NCBI GenBank assembly: GCA_022841545.1
Contig: JALHRF010000039.1
Coordinates: 1-33,833, forward strand
From: Bauldia sp.
GTDB lineage: Bacteria; Pseudomonadota; Alphaproteobacteria; Rhizobiales; Kaistiaceae
DNA length: 33,833 bases
Direction: 5' to 3'
A model generated the notes under the pieces. The model saw only the letters and a program-made list of their open reading frames with translations, was not told where the DNA came from and did no database searches. The position numbers and the translations under genes are program-made. Below, piece by piece: positions 31,930 through 33,833 of the stretch. Position 1 is the first letter of the stretch. Each line of letters opens with the position of its first letter.

Positions 31930-32877
31930 ATGGCGCGCCGTCGGAGTTCCGGGCAGGGCAACGGCGCATCCGCCGCGATCGATCTCGTGTCCCGGATCGA
32001 GCGGGTGGAGGCGGAGCTGAGCCCGGCGGAGCGGCGGGTGGCGGAGGTGGTGCGCCAGGATTTTCGCGCCGCCACGCGCCTGACCATCGCCGAGCTCGCG
32101 GCGCGCGCCGGCGTGAGCCAGCCGACCGTGACGCGGTTCTGCCGCTCGGTGGGGTCGTCCTCCTTCAACGACTTCAAGATCCAGCTCGCGACCACGATGA
32201 CGGTGGCGGCGGTGTACCTCACCTCCGACCGGGTATTCGGCGACGACGTCGGCCAGCTTGCGCAGGCGGTGATGATGCACGCCGCCAACGCGGTCCGAGA
32301 AGGTCTCGACCAGCTCGACACGGCCGCGGTCTCCATGGCGATCGACCGGCTTGCGGCGAGCCGGCGGATCGACATCTACGGCCAGGGTGGCGGTTCGGCG
32401 GCGGTGGTCGAAGACGCAAAGCTCCGGCTGTTCCGGCTCGGCATCCCGGTGTCGGCCTTCACCGACGGCCACCAGCAGCGGATGTCGGCGGCGACGCTTC
32501 GTCCGGGGGACGCGGTCTTCGCCATCTCGAACAGCGGGCGGTCGAAGCCGGTGATCGACGCGGTCGAAAGCGCCCGCTCCTTCGGGGCGACGACCATCGC
32601 GCTCACCCGGCCCGGCACGCCGCTCGCCGCGAAGGCGGAGATCGTGATCGCGGTCACCATCGCGGAGGCAGACGACATCCTCCGGCCGACGCCGTCGCGC
32701 TATGCGCACATGGCGATCGTCGACACCATCGCCACCGGCGTCGCGGCACGGCTCGGCACACGAGGCCGCGACGCGCTGCGGCGCGTCCGCTATGCCGTGA
32801 CCCGGATCGGGATCGCGATCCCGACGCCGAGCATGGACCCCACCCCCCTCATGAACCACACCGCACAGGGCGATTGA
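31930..32877 (+). CDS. RpiR/MurR-family transcriptional regulator (HTH_6 + SIS)
   Basis: A 315-residue regulator. The N-terminal HTH_6 domain (residues 20-95) has LSPAERRVAEVV and TIAELAARAGVSQPTVTRFC; the SIS sugar-phosphate-binding domain (about 130-265) has RIDIYGQGGGSAAVVEDAKL and AISNSGRSKPVIDAV. Such regulators usually sense phosphorylated sugars or amino sugars. The ATG at 31930 is chosen since the family N-terminus starts there; the open frame further upstream crosses the operator. It diverges from the TauABC-type operon and is followed 4 bases later by the D-aminoacylase gene, so it likely controls both. Confidence 0.92.
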   Translation: MARRRSSGQGNGASAAIDLVSRIERVEAELSPAERRVAEVVRQDFRAATRLTIAELAARAGVSQPTVTRFCRSVGSSSFNDFKIQLATTMTVAAVYLTSDRVFGDDVGQLAQAVMMHAANAVREGLDQLDTAAVSMAIDRLAASRRIDIYGQGGGSAAVVEDAKLRLFRLGIPVSAFTDGHQQRMSAATLRPGDAVFAISNSGRSKPVIDAVESARSFGATTIALTRPGTPLAAKAEIVIAVTIAEADDILRPTPSRYAHMAIVDTIATGVAARLGTRGRDALRRVRYAVTRIGIAIPTPSMDPTPLMNHTAQGD

Positions 32878-32881
32878 AGCA

Positions 32882-33833
32882 ATGAGCAGCACTTCCGGCA
32901 ACACCCGCCACGACCACGTCTTCCGCAACGCGCTGATCTATGACGGGACGGGAGCGCCGCCGTTCACGGGCGAGGTGGCGGTGACCGGCGACCGCATCAC
33001 GCTGGTCGGTCCGGCCGGGACGGTGCCCGCGGGGGCGGGCAGGACGGAGCACGACCTCCGCGGCCATGCGCTGGCACCGGGCTTCATCGACGCGCACACC
33101 CATGACGACCGCATCGTGCTCGACGCGCCGGACATGCTGCCGAAGATCAGCCAGGGGGTGACGACGGTCGTGGCCGGCAATTGCGGCATCAGCCTCGCGC
33201 CGGTGACGTTCGAAGCCTACCCGCCGGCGCCGATGAACCTCCTCGGCGGCAAGGAGGCGTACGAATTCCCGCGCTTCGCCGACTATGCGAAGCGGATCGC
33301 AGAGGTCGTGCCGGCGCTGAACGTCGCCGCTCTCATCGGCCACTCGGCGCTCCGGCTCCGCACCATGCCGGACATCAAGGTCGGCGCCACCAAGGCGGAG
33401 GTCGACGCCATGCTCGACCTTGTCGACGAGGCGATGGAAGCAGGCGCGGCCGGGTTTTCGACCGGGCTGTTCTACCCGACCAATGCCGCGGCCAACATCG
33501 ACGAGGTGACGCCGATCGCGACGCGCTTCGCCGGGCATGGGGGCGTCTACGCGACGCATATGCGCGACGAGACCGACCGCGTGCTCGACTCGATCGACGA
33601 GGCGCTGGCGACCGCCGGCAAGGCGAAGATCCAGCTCGTCATCTCGCACCACAAATGCGCGCATCCCCGGAACTGGGGACGCACGAAGGAGACGCTGCCC
33701 AAGATCGAGGCCGCCTCGCACAGGCAGCCGGTCGCGGTCGACTGCTACCCCTATATCGCCGGCTCGACCAACCTCCGCATGGACCTCGTCACCGACGAGT
33801 ACCGGATCATGATCGCCTGGTCGACGCCGCACC
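32882..33833 (+). CDS. N-acyl-D-amino-acid deacylase (D-aminoacylase) family, partial
   Basis: The first 317 residues are visible; the gene runs off the right edge (whole family members are about 480-550 residues). It belongs to the Amidohydro_3 D-aminoacylase family, which removes the acyl group from N-acyl-D-amino acids, or acts on related N-acyl compounds. Metal-site motifs: H72 and H74 in FIDAHTHDD, the cysteine C101 of VAGNCGIS (the unusual cysteine metal ligand of D-aminoacylase), the YATHMRDE motif and ISHHKC. The ATG at 32882 follows the regulator stop by 4 bases. Its pairing with an RpiR-family regulator suggests control by a sugar- or amino-sugar-phosphate signal. Confidence 0.9.
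   Translation, partial: MSSTSGNTRHDHVFRNALIYDGTGAPPFTGEVAVTGDRITLVGPAGTVPAGAGRTEHDLRGHALAPGFIDAHTHDDRIVLDAPDMLPKISQGVTTVVAGNCGISLAPVTFEAYPPAPMNLLGGKEAYEFPRFADYAKRIAEVVPALNVAALIGHSALRLRTMPDIKVGATKAEVDAMLDLVDEAMEAGAAGFSTGLFYPTNAAANIDEVTPIATRFAGHGGVYATHMRDETDRVLDSIDEALATAGKAKIQLVISHHKCAHPRNWGRTKETLPKIEAASHRQPVAVDCYPYIAGSTNLRMDLVTDEYRIMIAWSTPH

Overview
The window looks like chromosomal DNA of a high-GC alphaproteobacterium, most likely a member of the Hyphomicrobiales (Rhizobiales). The clue is the gene cut by the left edge: its visible 70 codons have the lysine-rich start, signal peptide and mature N-terminus typical of the rhizobial/Brucella-type outer-membrane porin. Rich transport and catabolic gene content, and dispersed palindromic units of the types common in these genomes, agree with this. 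There is no phage, plasmid, transposase or CRISPR signal.

Layout. (1) 1-2676: porin start (minus), two tandem sulfotransferase paralogues (plus) and a tRNA-Ser(GCU). (2) 2874-9772: a LacI-type regulator (minus) diverges from a six-gene plus-strand operon: a beta-hydroxyacid dehydrogenase and a complete branched-chain-amino-acid-type (Liv/HAAT) ABC importer in the order binding protein, two ATPases, two permeases. A perfect 14-bp LacI-type operator lies at the divergent promoter. (3) 9773-21015: a long minus-strand array, read right to left: AMP-forming acyl-CoA ligase, PotD-type binding protein, two permeases, nucleoside phosphorylase-family protein, PotA/UgpC-type ATPase, PfkB-family kinase, ADP-ribosylglycohydrolase-family protein, creatininase-family amidohydrolase, D-erythronate dehydrogenase-like enzyme, and an alpha/beta hydrolase-fold protein lacking its nucleophile serine. 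Several of these genes overlap by 4 bases. (4) 21483-25060: a LysR-type regulator diverging from an amidohydrolase plus a 5-formyltetrahydrofolate cyclo-ligase-like protein. (5) 25057-33833: a minus-strand operon with a TauABC-type ABC importer, a VOC protein, an unrecognised protein with a CxCxxC cluster, an SDR and a Gfo/Idh/MocA oxidoreductase. It diverges from an RpiR-family regulator and a D-aminoacylase-family gene cut by the right edge. Two similar 15-bp inverted-repeat operators sit in this divergent region.

How it works together. The window holds three complete ABC importers, each linked to its own enzymes and with a regulator nearby, so it reads as a cluster of scavenging and catabolic modules. 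The most interesting is the minus-strand module (3). Importer, nucleoside phosphorylase, sugar kinase and ADP-ribosylglycohydrolase-family genes together suggest uptake and dismantling of an N-glycoside (a nucleoside or modified nucleoside). The creatininase-family enzyme would handle a cyclic amide or amide aglycone, and the DenD-like enzyme a sugar acid. The substrate cannot be read from sequence. The TauABC module with its unrecognised CxCxxC protein is a second candidate for an undescribed pathway.
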